Shown here: positions 22,326 through 32,574 of the stretch, piece after piece | Position numbering within the stretch: position 1 is the stretch's first letter | Layout: each line of letters begins with the position of its first letter | The notes under the pieces: generated by a model | Database searches by the model: none | What the model saw: the letters and a program-made list of their open reading frames with translations, nothing else | Told to the model about the DNA's origin: nothing | Origin: Sperchopsis tessellata | Lineage: Eukaryota > Arthropoda > Insecta > Coleoptera > Hydrophilidae | Direction: 5' to 3' | NCBI GenBank assembly: GCA_033557685.1 | Contig: JAWQRN010000266.1 | Location: 1 to 32,630, forward strand | Length of the DNA stretch: 32,630 nt | Position numbers and translations under genes: made by a program

Positions 22326-24194
22326 AATATGTTACTTTATTATTTCATATACGTGTTTATATGAACTCACCCCCCGCTGCTAACAATCCGAGTGAGATGT
22401 ATTCATTATGATAGTTTATTTAGTTGAAAATTCTTCGTATAAGTTTTACTTTGAATAGATGCTTTTAGCTGTAATCATCGCTCTTTATATATTTCCTTTA
22501 TTTTGATAAGCTCTACTATTAGAACTAGAATACATTTTAATGTAAGTTCACCCTAAAAAATAGCTCGCAAATATTTGTACCAATGCGAGTTAGAAAAACT
22601 GGCTAATAAATATATGTCCAACAGTGAAAGTGTGATAAGTAGCACGAAAATTGATAGTGATAATAGTGAAGAAAGTGAACTTGATGAACCTCTAGTGCTG
22701 AATTTTAGTGGCTGAGTTGAAGTAAGATCAGATGAAAAGGTAGTTGAAGCCCGTTATATAACTGAATACTTAAGGAATTTTACAAGTACCTAGACATCAA
22801 CAGTACATAATTTTACATCGGAAAATTACAGTGGCATTACAAACAATTTTTGAAATGCTTTTTATGCCAGAGATAATTGACGACATTGCCATCGAAAACA
22901 ACATGAATTTTTTAGCTGCAGTAGAAAATGACAATGAATATGAATTTTCAGAAAATTTTACAAATATCAATTCCAATGAATTCATGCGCCTATTAAGATT
23001 ATCTTTTCTAACGTAAAAAGAAAATAAGCTGAAATCAAATGAATATTGATTAACAAATCCGATTCTTACGCCAGTATTTGCAAATGTTGTGTAACAAAAT
23101 TTTATATTGAGAATGCTACATTTTGTGATAATAATCAAGAATCTATTGACAAAATTTATAAAATCATACTTATGATAAACACTTTCACACAACTCATTTC
23201 AAAATAATTTTACTCCGTACGAAAACTTTGCACTAACGAAAGCTAGTTCTATTCAAAGGAAGACTATGCTTTAGACACTATATGCCAAAAGAAGTTGATT
23301 TGCATTAAAATATTTGTGCTATGTGCTATGTTTTGAATTTTATAATCTACACAGACTCTAGTACAAAACTTGTAAATGATGTCGTGGATATAGGAAAATC
23401 GGAGAAAGTCCATTTGATGTTCATGGATAAGAATAAGAACAGAGGTTATTATCGATTTGTTAATAATTGGTAAACTAGTCCAACTCTGTTTTCATATCTG
23501 CATACTAAGAAAATCAATGCATGTGGAACTGAATCAGGCCCTATGTTAGCCCTCAAATGGTGTGATAAACAAGATGTATGTACATAAAATTGGATTGTGT
23601 CGCACTGGAAAAAGGAACAATCAAACAGGGCACCAAATTAGTAGCCAAAGTGTATTGCTGAATATAACAAATACATAGGCTCTATAGACAGGGCTAACAT
23701 GATATTGAGGCTCTTTAAAATCAATAATGTAAACTGTAAAGTGGTATAAAAATAATTTTTCCACTTGTTAGATTTGAGTATTTTGAATTTTCATGGGGTA
23801 CAATACTGTAACAAGCAAAAAGATACCGTTAGCTGAGTAAAAACTAAAGGAAATAGAAATTTTTTAAAAATACAATAAAAATAAAAAACTCCTACTGTTG
23901 GCAAAGGGAAGCATCAAAAATCAATCTTAATGGTAAGAGATTTTATTTCAAGAATACCAACAGCACTGGTTAGAAGATGTGGTATGTGTGCAAAAATAAC
24001 AAGAGACGTGAAACAACATTTCTTTGTTCGGTGCCGAAAAAAAACTATTGAAAAATAACAGTTAAATTTTGTTTTATTTTAAAATTATTTTTTTTATATG
24101 TATTTATAATTGCACCACTTTTTCGCTACTAAGGCCAATTTGGCGCAGTGTTTAAAACATATATTTTAATAATCTTTATATATTTCGATATAAT

Positions 24195-24260
24195 TCCAAA
24201 TCCATGTAAAAATTCTCGCCTAAACTGGAATCGAACTCAAGCCACCTCGGCATAGTCGAA
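24195..24260 (-). repeat. tRNA-like B-box segment, possible SINE remnant
   Basis: The minus strand reads GAGTTCGATTCCAG, close to the tRNA internal promoter B box (GGTTCGANNCC). Upstream is GCCGAGGTGGC, which resembles D-arm text. No complete cloverleaf can be folded, so it is not called as a tRNA gene. It lies in the 3' noncoding part of the piggyBac relic. Confidence 0.3.
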
Positions 24261-24445
24261 ATTATTTAATATAATACATAAGGATTTAGTTTTTGTTAAT
24301 TTTTAAGAATTTTTTTCTTTGTTGTATTTTAAAAATATACTCATAATAAAAATAATATGTACATTATTCTTTTTTGTTTATAGAAAGTTATAAAGATTAA
24401 TTAACAAATAATAAATGCTATAGGATAATATAGATATAATTTTTA

Positions 24446-24468
24446 ATTTATTTATTATTATTATTATT
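24446..24468. repeat. Short (ATT)n microsatellite
   Basis: Simple tandem TTA/ATT units within the piggyBac 3' region. Confidence 0.7.
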
Positions 24469-24970
24469 CATATTAAATGTGTAATAAAAAATTCATTATT
24501 TTATGATTATATACAAAGAACACCGTAAATTTCTGAATAAAGATTACCGGATTACCAAATCCATACAGATATAGAACGCACAGGCGAGCTCCATACACGG
24601 GTCATCCGTCCAAATTTTGAGCTCCGTAGTTAAAGGGTTAAAGGAAACTCATATGAATGGTAATGTAGGCTTCTTTGAAAAGAACCCTCGCCTGTGAGAA
24701 ATATGACCAATTGTTGACTAAATCAGTAAAAATTTGGTAAGGTTTTTTACTCAATATGTCAATTTTAGCAAAATGATTGCAATTTTTTTATATAATAGCT
24801 AAAAGTAAAGATATTTTCTTGGCTATGCATATGTAGTGCTTGATTGGATGAGTAGTGATGAGTTTATCAACCCAACATGGATTGTAAAATATTGACTAGG
24901 GTTTAAATGTAAAGGCTTTCCAGTTTTTAAAAGGTTTTCTTTATAAAAACAATAAATTTAAACTACTTAC

Positions 24971-25116
24971 TCGTCAGAATCTCTAAAGCGTTTATCCCTA
25001 TCTGGGTACAACTTTTCAATTTCAAGCTCTTCTTGGCTAGATTCCTTACTGACAAATGCCTCATCAGTACTTCCACTGTGCTCCACTTGCAATCTCATAG
25101 GTAAAGCACTTACACT
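24971..25116 (-). CDS. Myo9: Myo9 exon after the IQ neck
   Basis: A 146-nt exon between acceptor TTTTTCAG (ending 25117) and donor GACGA|GTAAGT at 24970. Frame 0 is the only open frame and encodes SVSALPMRLQVEHSG, then a Glu-rich stretch (KESSQEELEIEKLY) ending RDSDE. It starts on a codon boundary, matching the phase-0 end of the exon at 29585-30419, and ends in phase 2, matching the exon at 20912-21046. The acidic, charged segment is probably helical or disordered linker after the lever arm. There is no conserved domain. Confidence 0.85.
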
Positions 25117-25353
25117 CTGAAAAATAAATTTTTGTTAGAAATAAACAACATGATAAATATCGATTAACAAGTAAATATTAGTAGAAACATCTCCAAAGCT
25201 AGCGCCACAATTTTGGATTTATCAAAGACTATTTTTTTTAACACGATGTAGACAACTAACAGTATCAAATTCACAAGCTTAAAATTGATCGTTTCAATAA
25301 TTTTAGTTTAACTGTTATCTTTGTGAACCTGTTTTTTGCACTGTATTGTAGAT

Positions 25354-26640
25354 ATGGATCGTGAACAACACTTGATCAATAAATTATGTTTTAAACTTGG
25401 AAACAATACAAAATAAGTGCATTAAATGTAATTATTAGTGGTTTAATACAAGGTACAAGGTTTTAAATATCTGGTTGCTGAAAGAATTGCCAAAATTGCT
25501 AATGATCTCCACAACTCATTCAGGTTAGTACAGCAGATCTGATCATGAAGCGGGTGCACACGAAATTTGTTCCGTGTATTTTGACACCCGATCAAAAGAA
25601 AAAGCATCTGTCCATTTAAGTGGAATTGCGTAATCGTGTAGCTTCAGATCCTAGCTTTTTGAAGAGTATTGTAACCAGAGCTGCCACCTTCATTTACGTC
25701 TTGACCTAGAGATATTTTATGCAATAACAAAGCTGTTGCTGTGTAGCAAATTTAAATTGAAAATTATAAGCAAATGAAATTTATAACATCAAATATAGTG
25801 GTGAAATTCCAGTCTAGAGCCACTCCGCAAAAAAATTGTTTTCCTGAAAACGACTCTGAAAATGCGATATAAGAGCACCCAAGGTTTTGAAATATACGTT
25901 TAAAAATGTATAACATATTATAACTTTAAGTGAACATTTTCCAAAATAAATTTTTCTTTGAGAAAATTGTTGTATGAGGACGATTCTGGTAAACGTAAGA
26001 TACTTACATTTTCTTAGTTTTTAATATTAAGAAGTTCTCTAGAGAAAAGAAATTTTGAAAAATAGGTAAATGTGTATTTTATATCAATTATTTGTCAAAT
26101 TTATACTAAAATTGTTTTGAAAATTCATTAAACAATACTCAAGATATACGGGAATAATACTGAAAGTAACTCAATCATTTCGAAAAATTAATTTTTTTAT
26201 ATTGTATTACATATGTGAATTTTATTGATTTATAAATCTTAAAATTACTAACTTAATTACATATAAAAATAATGTTCAGTCCTTGCCATACTTTTAGCGT
26301 AAAATGATGACATAGTAATAAAACCGCGCACTACATAGTTAGCTACTAACACAAATTGGAATATTTGATGTAAATTTTCGATATTGAAAAATTAAAATTC
26401 CTGATCCGGAGATGTAATGCGCTAACCCTGTCCCCAGAAGTACAAGCAAACCTTGGGGTGACAAATATGGTTACAACAGAGGATGAATGTTGGGTTTATG
26501 GTTATGATCCTAAAACCAAGACTCCGATTTCACAGTGGAAAACAACCAGCGAAAAAAAGCACCCCAACCGAAGTCAACATCAAAGTGATGTTCATTTTAT
26601 AAAATCGAAGAAATGGGCTAATGGTTAAGTTTAGCATCTG
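25354..26640 (+). mobile_element. Second mariner relic (plus strand), interrupted
   Basis: ATG at 25354 starts MDREQHLINKLCFKLGNNTK, the mariner N-terminus. An internal deletion leads to ERIAKIANDLHNSFRLVQQI and MKRVHTKFVPCILTPDQKKK (about 25470-25610), then DPSFLKSIVT ending near 25676. About 780 bp later the same protein resumes: VTTEDECWVYGYDPKTKTP with the first catalytic Asp region and QWKTT (about 26470-26560). The third part of the transposase is missing. It is a different lineage from the minus-strand mariner in the neighbouring intron, with different residues around the WVYGYDP box. Confidence 0.7.
25687..26465. other. About 780 bp of foreign sequence inside the plus-strand mariner
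   Basis: The stretch separates two collinear parts of the mariner ORF and is AT-rich with no recognisable coding text. It is presumably an insertion, or diverged mariner DNA plus an insertion. No terminal repeats or target duplication are certain. Confidence 0.4.
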
Positions 26641-27059
26641 ACAATCAGTTAAAAGAATTACTGCGTAGTCACTACACATGTTAAAAACTATGTTTTAAAA
26701 TTTGCGCAACTAATACAATACATAATGAAAGAAAAAATTAAATTTTTTAATAGCATTGCTATTTTAAAGCAAATATGCATCAAAAACTTCCCTGAAACAC
26801 TTCTAAAAACTCACAATTATCTTGCAAAGAATAACTAGCATTATTTAATTGTATATTTTGAGGTGTAAGCCTGATTTTCATCTACCTTGAAAAGTATACA
26901 ATTAGTTTTCTGAGCATTCAGACTCAGATGATTTGCCTTAAACCAAGGATGAGGATGCACACTAGACAGACCCACACATACCACTAACAAACATCTGATC
27001 AAAATATACTACCATCATTTTACAACGTAACAAGCTGCTTCCTTGCGTAGACTTCCACA

Positions 27060-27185
27060 ACCACAGTAAATATCATCAGGTTTTTCGGGAGATAACCGTG
27101 TGTTGGCTTTTATTTTTGCCGACGTTTCGTTCCCCGTTTCAGGGGACATTATCAAGATCTGTAGTTCTTAAAAGTGCACTTCTAA
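27060..27185 (-). repeat. Hammerhead-like repeat of the Penelope pseudo-LTR type
   Basis: The minus strand at 27156-27121 reads TTGATAATG, a stem GTCCCC / GGGGAAC closed by TGAAA, and then GAAACGTC. The order CTGANGA, stem II, GAAA is the hammerhead core; here the first box is degenerate (TTGATAA). The text GACGTTTCG...GGGGACATTATCAAG also has the look of terminal repeats of Penelope-like elements, which are known to carry hammerhead motifs. No Penelope RT is seen next to it. This is a tentative call. Confidence 0.35.
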
Positions 27186-28955
27186 GAGCTACAAGTAAAA
27201 AATGAGACCTGGATTCATGCCTCAGACAACATCAAGGAACATCTGACAGGGATACTGAACAAGGTATGGAGAGGCGAAGAATTACCTAATAAATGGAGAG
27301 GGTTGCTATGTGCCCAATTTTTTGGCAAAAGGCAAAAGACTATAGAGGTGTAACCTTGTTAAACACAGCTTGCTAGATATATGCAATGATTCTAGAGAGC
27401 CGACTGGCAGAAGACATGGCAATGAAAAAAATATTGCCAGATGTTCAAGCGGGATTCAGAAAGGGTAGAGGTACCATTGATAAAATCGGCATGCTAAACA
27501 ACATTGTGGAAAGAGAGTTAGCAGGCTAGAGAGGAAGGTGTATGAATTCTTTGCAGACCTTAAGGCAGCATTCAACAACGAAGGCAGGGAACAGCTATGG
27601 GAAATAATGAAGTGGAAAAATGCAAACTGATTTGTACAATAAAAGAAATATATCAAGAGACAAAGAACGTGGTACAAGTGGAGGAGAAAGTTACAGAGGC
27701 ATTTTGGACAGAGAAAGGTGTGAGATACGGATGCCCGCTGAGCCTGAGTCTTTTTTCCATCTACACATTAAACTTGGAGGAAAAACTAAAGGCAGGACAA
27801 TTGGGAGGAGTGGTGATTGGAAGAAATAAGCTTTGGTAATGCAGATGACATTGTGCTAATAACAAAGAAGGTAAACCAAATGGTTGAAAGATATGTTAAA
27901 AACAATGAGAATATATATACAAATAACAATAAATTGGCTTTAAATACTGGAAAGTCAAAGGCCATGGTATTTAGAAAGGGAGGAGGAAGAAGTAGAAAGA
28001 AAAATTGGAGGTGTGGAGATGAAAAACTAGAGGAGATAAAAGAATTTAAGTACATGGGATATCTTTCAGAGGAATAACGGAGGAGAAAATCACATTAAAC
28101 ACATTGTAAAGAAGGCAACAGTAGCGATGAACTATGTGTGGAGAATAGGGTAAGGAATCTTTGAGGAAGACTACAGGATGCGGGTAATGATGACACCCTA
28201 ATAAAGAGTAAAATTATGTATGGAGCTGAGATTTGGGGCTGGCAGGGACAAAGGAAGATAGAGGAACTGCACACAAGTTATTTGAGGTGGATTCTGAAGT
28301 TGGATAGGTGCACACCAAAGTATGTAACCTTGGAGGAAAGTAAAAGAGACAAAATGTAGGCTAGAAGCAAGGAGAAGAGCTATGAGATATGAAGAAAGGG
28401 TCAGGTCAAATATGGATATTATACTCCAGGAATGCTGGAAAGAAATGTTAATACAAGATGGGATAACAAAAGAAAGTATTATTATGAGAGAAATGGGTAT
28501 TCGCCAGAAGAGATAGAAACAAAATGAGCCACTGAACGGGAGGTAGTGGTGGAGAGAGATAGGCAAATACAGAAGCAAGAACAATTTAACAACATAAAGA
28601 ACAGCAATTATAACAAAAAATATAGGCAGCTGGTAACAGTGGGAAGACCACGATATTTGGTGGGTAGAGGTTTTGGAGATAGCCAGAGTGTAGTGGTGAG
28701 ATTCAGGTGCGGTAATGAAGAGTTAGTGAACATATACTGGAGGAGAGAAGAAAATGGTTGGTGTAGGATCTGTGGGGAAGAAGAAGATACTACAGATCAC
28801 ATGATATTGAGATGTGAAGGACTAAACAGAGTGAACAGAAGGGAAGTAGAAAAGATACTGGGACAGGATATGGAAGGATGAGGGCAGTGATTGATAGAAA
28901 AAGAGAAGGGAGATAGGATATCAGTGAAAAAACAAAGGCATGAAATAGATATATA
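27185..28955 (+). mobile_element. Non-LTR retrotransposon relic (R1/jockey-like) with C-terminal zinc knuckle
   Basis: Plus-strand reading in several frames gives the RT order: ILNKVWRGEELPNKWRG, then the block read as YRGVTLLNTA, LPDVQAGFRKGRGTIDKIGML at about 27430, and the FADLKAAF region at 27548. Then come the catalytic NADDIVLITKK box (27838-27870; the usual Tyr or Phe before the A is replaced) and GKSKAMVFRKGGG. After the RT is a CCHC knuckle, CRICGEEEDTTDHMILRC (28766-28820). The element is cut off before the endonuclease and has frequent stops and frameshifts. The 3' end fades in a short ATAGATATATACAT tail near 28950. It is antisense to Myo9. Confidence 0.75.
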
Positions 28956-29204
28956 CATACATGAGAGTATCTAACAATGATGCATTAATGATACTACTCA
29001 AAAGAATTGCCACAAATTGAATAAACGCTTTCAACAATCTAGTTGATATTTGATATACTATCAATACCAAACTATTTATAGTTTTTAAACTATTCACCAG
29101 TGTTATTAGGTCTAATATAGTATGATAAAGTATAAATTCTTCACGATTTGTATTATTATGTCAGTTCTTCCAACAACATTCTCTTCACAAATAAACTACG
29201 AAAA

Positions 29205-29567
29205 TATCTAATCAAAAATATCATGTGTTATTTTGAACTTGGACGCTGGTTCGAGATTTGATTAATTCAAATTTTAAAATAACACATTCATGTGCAGCCA
29301 AATAAGCAACTAATTCTTATTCTTATACGAACACAGCTATTTCGTGTATATTAATATTAAATTAAAGTAATGTTTATTCAATTGCAGTGCTGATGACGCC
29401 ATAATGACAGAAACACGGTGTCCACTGCAATTTTGACTTGTTCCCAAATTTTTCGATGCATATTTGATCTCTGTATTTAATATATTGACTTGAACGCTGG
29501 CTCAAGATTTGATTTAATCAAATTTCAAAATAACACATTCATGTGCAGCCAAGGTAGCAACTAATTC
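29205..29567 (+). repeat. Two tandem units of a local repeat family, next to the Myo9 splice donor
   Basis: The two units (about 29205-29386 and 29387-29567) share ACTTGTTCCCAAATTTTTCG, TATTTAATATATT, GACGCT, a near-palindrome TTTGATTTAATCAAA, and CAGCCAA--AGCAACTAATTC. The same units recur at 31519-32115, also inside Myo9 intron DNA. The second unit ends 16 bp before the exon boundary at 29585. The class is unknown; it is not coding. Confidence 0.75.
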
Positions 29568-29584
29568 AAAAATATCATATTTAC

Positions 29585-30419
29585 CTGTTTTTTGTGTAAT
29601 AGAGCCTGGTTCTTTAATTCTGTAAACATATTCCTTGCAATAAATCCTCGAACATGAGCTTGAAAAACAAGAACACCCGACTGGAACTTCTTATACCAAC
29701 TCCTGACTTTGTATCCCCTCCAAACTTTCTGAATTTTAAGCACAGCCATAACAACTCGTACATGTCTTTGTACCAAATACATTCGGCAGTAAGATTGGAT
29801 AATGACTACAGCGTTTCGTACTTTCAAAAACCTTCTTCTTTCTAAACAAGCCCTGAACCATCGCTGCAGACTCACAATACTAGCCATTATCTGTTGATGC
29901 AATTTGCAATCCAATTTATATTTTTCAGACTCTCGTAAAAAGACTTTGCTACCACCTAATTGGTAGTTATCACGGTTTAAATTGAGTTTGGCCAAAAAGT
30001 TACGCACATCCGTTTGTGAACTCAACAAGCCCTTTGGCAATAAAATTCGGTAAAGCTGTATAAATTCGTCATAAGTTAAGCGTACATTAAATCCTGCTTG
30101 TCTAATTCGTACAGTCTCAAGCATCCCTGTATATCGCAATTGTCTTTGAACAGTCTCTTCATCAAATTCATTAGGGATTTTATTCCCATTAGATTTAATA
30201 CACCTTATAAAGAAAGGATTTGCTTGATTCAACGTATCCATCAGCGAATGCAAAGACTGCTGAAACTGTGCAGTTACTGTCATGGGTTGCTTTCTGGCTT
30301 TTCCTAGTTGACCTTGATTCGATGCTGTGATTCCAGTTCTTCCGGCCAATGTTTTAACTGATTGTAAGTTCTTAAGTCCTTTCTTACCTCGTTCCCTAGG
30401 TCGAAATGATTTGTTTTTC
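29585..30419 (-). CDS. Myo9: Unconventional myosin IX exon: end of motor domain and four IQ motifs
   Basis: This exon encodes 278 full codons of the motor head and neck. Numbering from the split first codon, residues 1-48 are the basic loop-2 insertion characteristic of class IX myosins (RPRERGKKG...KARKQP). Actin-binding and relay text follows (FQQSLHSLMDTLNQANPFFIRCIKSN, 53-78), then the SH1 helix and converter (VQRQLRYTGMLETVRIRQAGF, 91-111; the classical SH1 Cys is Arg here, as in other class IX heads), GGSKVFLRE, and IQ motifs at about 182-200, 205-222, 227-245 and 250-268. The exon begins after acceptor TTCTGTAG (G at 30419 is the third base of a codon) and ends on a codon boundary at HKKQ|GTAAAT. 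The ATP-binding part of the head lies in exons beyond the window. Confidence 0.95.
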
Positions 30420-31518
30420 CTACAGAAAAATAAATAATTAGAGATTTTGATAAATGTTGGTGTGAGAATAATTGGAAAGCAAGCAAAAATCACCATCAAA
30501 TCTGTAAAAGAAAGACATGCAAACACCCATGCTGCTTTAAGGCGATTGCAAACTTAAACAGTATCCAATGTTAGTTCATGTAATGCACAGAATCTAATTC
30601 ACAATAAGCTACAAAAGAAAAGAAAGTTTCACTTCACTATTTTAATTATTATTTTTTTTTAGATGTCCACAAAATAAAAATAACAGAAAGGAAATTTGTA
30701 ATGCTAAAATAGCAATGATAAAATACCAACAACAAATTAATATGAAAAGTTGCATATTTTATCATAAGAAGCTGTAAATATATACACGTTATATTAGTTG
30801 AACGTTTAGTATATGTTTTAATAAATTATTATTAAATAGTAGTTATTAATAATAAAAGCCTCATTCCATTATAAATTAATACATCAATATTTAAAACGAA
30901 ATATGTGTGATAATAAATCTTTGAAAATATAGGAAAAAAATAAGCTGTTGCAATAGCAAGGAATAAATTTCATATCTCCTAAACGGATTATTCTTAAGAG
31001 AAATGCTCAGATACTTAAATTTTGTTTAATTGAAACACATGTGTTTCAAACATTGTGAGTCAGTTTTTATTGATGACGTCATTTATATTTTTTTTTAAAG
31101 CAAACAGACATTTCTTTAGTGAATTTGATAAATATTGTACATTTAAATTACCATATATTTTAATGCCATTGAAGTAAGAGTAAGAAGCTGTTCAGTATCA
31201 TGCACTTTAACAAGCAAATTTATATTGGTGTCCTGACATATCGTTTATCGACTATCATAATTGCGTATAATGTGTCAACAAATTGGTCAGATTACGAGCA
31301 ATGAATTAACCTGAAACTTATTACCATATTTCAATAATATCCGGATACTAAGCTTACTTATAATATTTGTAATTTAAAGTTTTGCTGTTAATACCAATGT
31401 TACAACGAAATGGAATTCTTCACAGAGTTTAAGTACCAACATAACTAGCAACAAAATATTTAATTTTTTTGAGTAATTATCTCATTATGATGAAAGCATA
31501 AATTAAACAAGCAACAAA

Positions 31519-32115
31519 GAATGTATTAGATTGAAATTTGATTAAATCAAATCTCGAGCAAAGCGTCCAAGTCAATATATTAAATACAGAAATCAAATGA
31601 CGCCTTAATGACATAAACTGCAATTTCAAATTGTTCCCAAATTTTTCGATTCATATTTAATTTTTGTATTTAATATATTTAGTTGGGCGCTTTGCTCGAG
31701 ATTTGATTTAATCCAATATCAAAATTGCACATTCATATGCGGCCAAGGAAGCAACTAATTCTTATTGTTATGCGAAAATAGCTATTTCATGTAGATTAAT
31801 ATTAAATTAACGCAATGATTATTCAATTGCAACATTTAAACATTGCAATACCTCTCATAATATGCTTACTCACGATCTTAAAGCATTTATACAAGAAATC
31901 AAATATGTATTCGTACGTGGGGTACAGCTAATTACTAACAGAGTAGTGCTGATGACGTCTTAATGACACAACAACTTGTTCCCAAATTTTTGGATGCATA
32001 TTTGATTTCTGTATTTAATATATTAACTTAGACGCTTTGCTCAAAATTTGATTTAATCAAATTTCAATCTAATACATCATATGCGGCCAAGGAAGCAACT
32101 AATTCTTAAGCAACA
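31519..32115. repeat. Inverted and direct copies of the local repeat family (foldback-like)
   Basis: The left arm at 31519-31600 is the reverse complement of 31985-32076, sharing an exact TGTATTAGATTGAAATTTGA run. A nearer inverted partner lies at 31651-31722. Two direct units (31645-31820 and 31952-32115) resemble those at 29205-29567. The arms can form long hairpins. There is no transposase ORF, so this is a MITE-like or satellite-like family. Confidence 0.75.
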
Positions 32116-32574
32116 TAGAAATTTCTCAAATACAAGATTCAAAATTTGAGAAATGTCAACCAACAATGAACGGACGTATCAGATTTGAACATGCGTAGTT
32201 GTCATCACATCGAGATACGATATTTCCATTTTTAAGTGATTTTCTGAAAAACAATTAGTGTAATAGATATTTATTTGCTTCCTTTAACAATACCATGTAT
32301 AAATTTCTATACACATAATTATTATCAATATGTATTAGTTTAAGGAATAACCGAGGAAAAATTAAATAATCTGTAGTTTCAAAAACTATCCTATTGGTCT
32401 ACCCTGATTACAACATGTTTTAAATGTAATACACTCCTTATAGTAATATTATTACTCAATTACTGTTGTAGTCATGGCCTATATTATATTTATCAATTTT
32501 TCAGAAACAGGATGTTCTTAAAATGATAATGAAATAAAAAATCCCACCAAGAAATTAATTAATCAATGAGCTAG

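Larger units (their letters stand above)
22560..24637 (+). mobile_element. piggyBac-like transposon relic
   Basis: An acidic N-terminus (ATG 22614; DSDNSEESELDEP) is followed by the DDE_Tnp_1_7-like text FMPEIIDDIAIENN at about 22860 and SNEFMRLLRL at 22974-23005. Next come ICQKKLICIKIFVLCAMF near 23282, and near the end PTALVRRCGMCAKITRDVKQHFFVRC (23958-24035), the Cys-rich C-terminus of the family. The reverse complement of the right end begins TTAACCCTTTAACTACGG (TTAA at 24638-24641), fitting a piggyBac terminus at its TTAA target. A matching left end was not found. The ORF has many stops. Confidence 0.7.
21047..24970 (-). other. Myo9: Myo9 intron of about 3.9 kb filled with mariner and piggyBac relics
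   Basis: Donor GTAAGT at 24970 and acceptor CAG ending at 21047. A mariner lies at 21.2-22.3 kb and a piggyBac-like relic at 22.6-24.64 kb, so more than half of the intron is transposon-derived. Confidence 0.8.
25117..29584 (-). other. Myo9: Myo9 intron of about 4.5 kb
   Basis: Donor GTAAAT at 29584 (a weak variant of GTAAGT) and acceptor CAG ending at 25117. It contains a split mariner, a hammerhead-like repeat, a non-LTR element in antisense orientation, and two units of a local repeat family next to the donor. Unassigned DNA at 26650-27060 and 28960-29200 shows nothing recognisable. Confidence 0.75.

Noticed and set aside
24200..24260. A complete tRNA gene on the minus strand
   Set aside because: Only a B-box-like segment is present. 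No acceptor stem or anticodon arm can be paired.
28198..28584. Minus-strand ORF of 128 codons
   Set aside because: It is antisense to the non-LTR coding region; a hydrophobic shadow.
30420..30526. Read-through extension of the myosin motor exon (MFACLSFTDL...)
   Set aside because: It precedes a clean TTCTGTAG acceptor, is hydrophobic and does not match a myosin head. It is intron.
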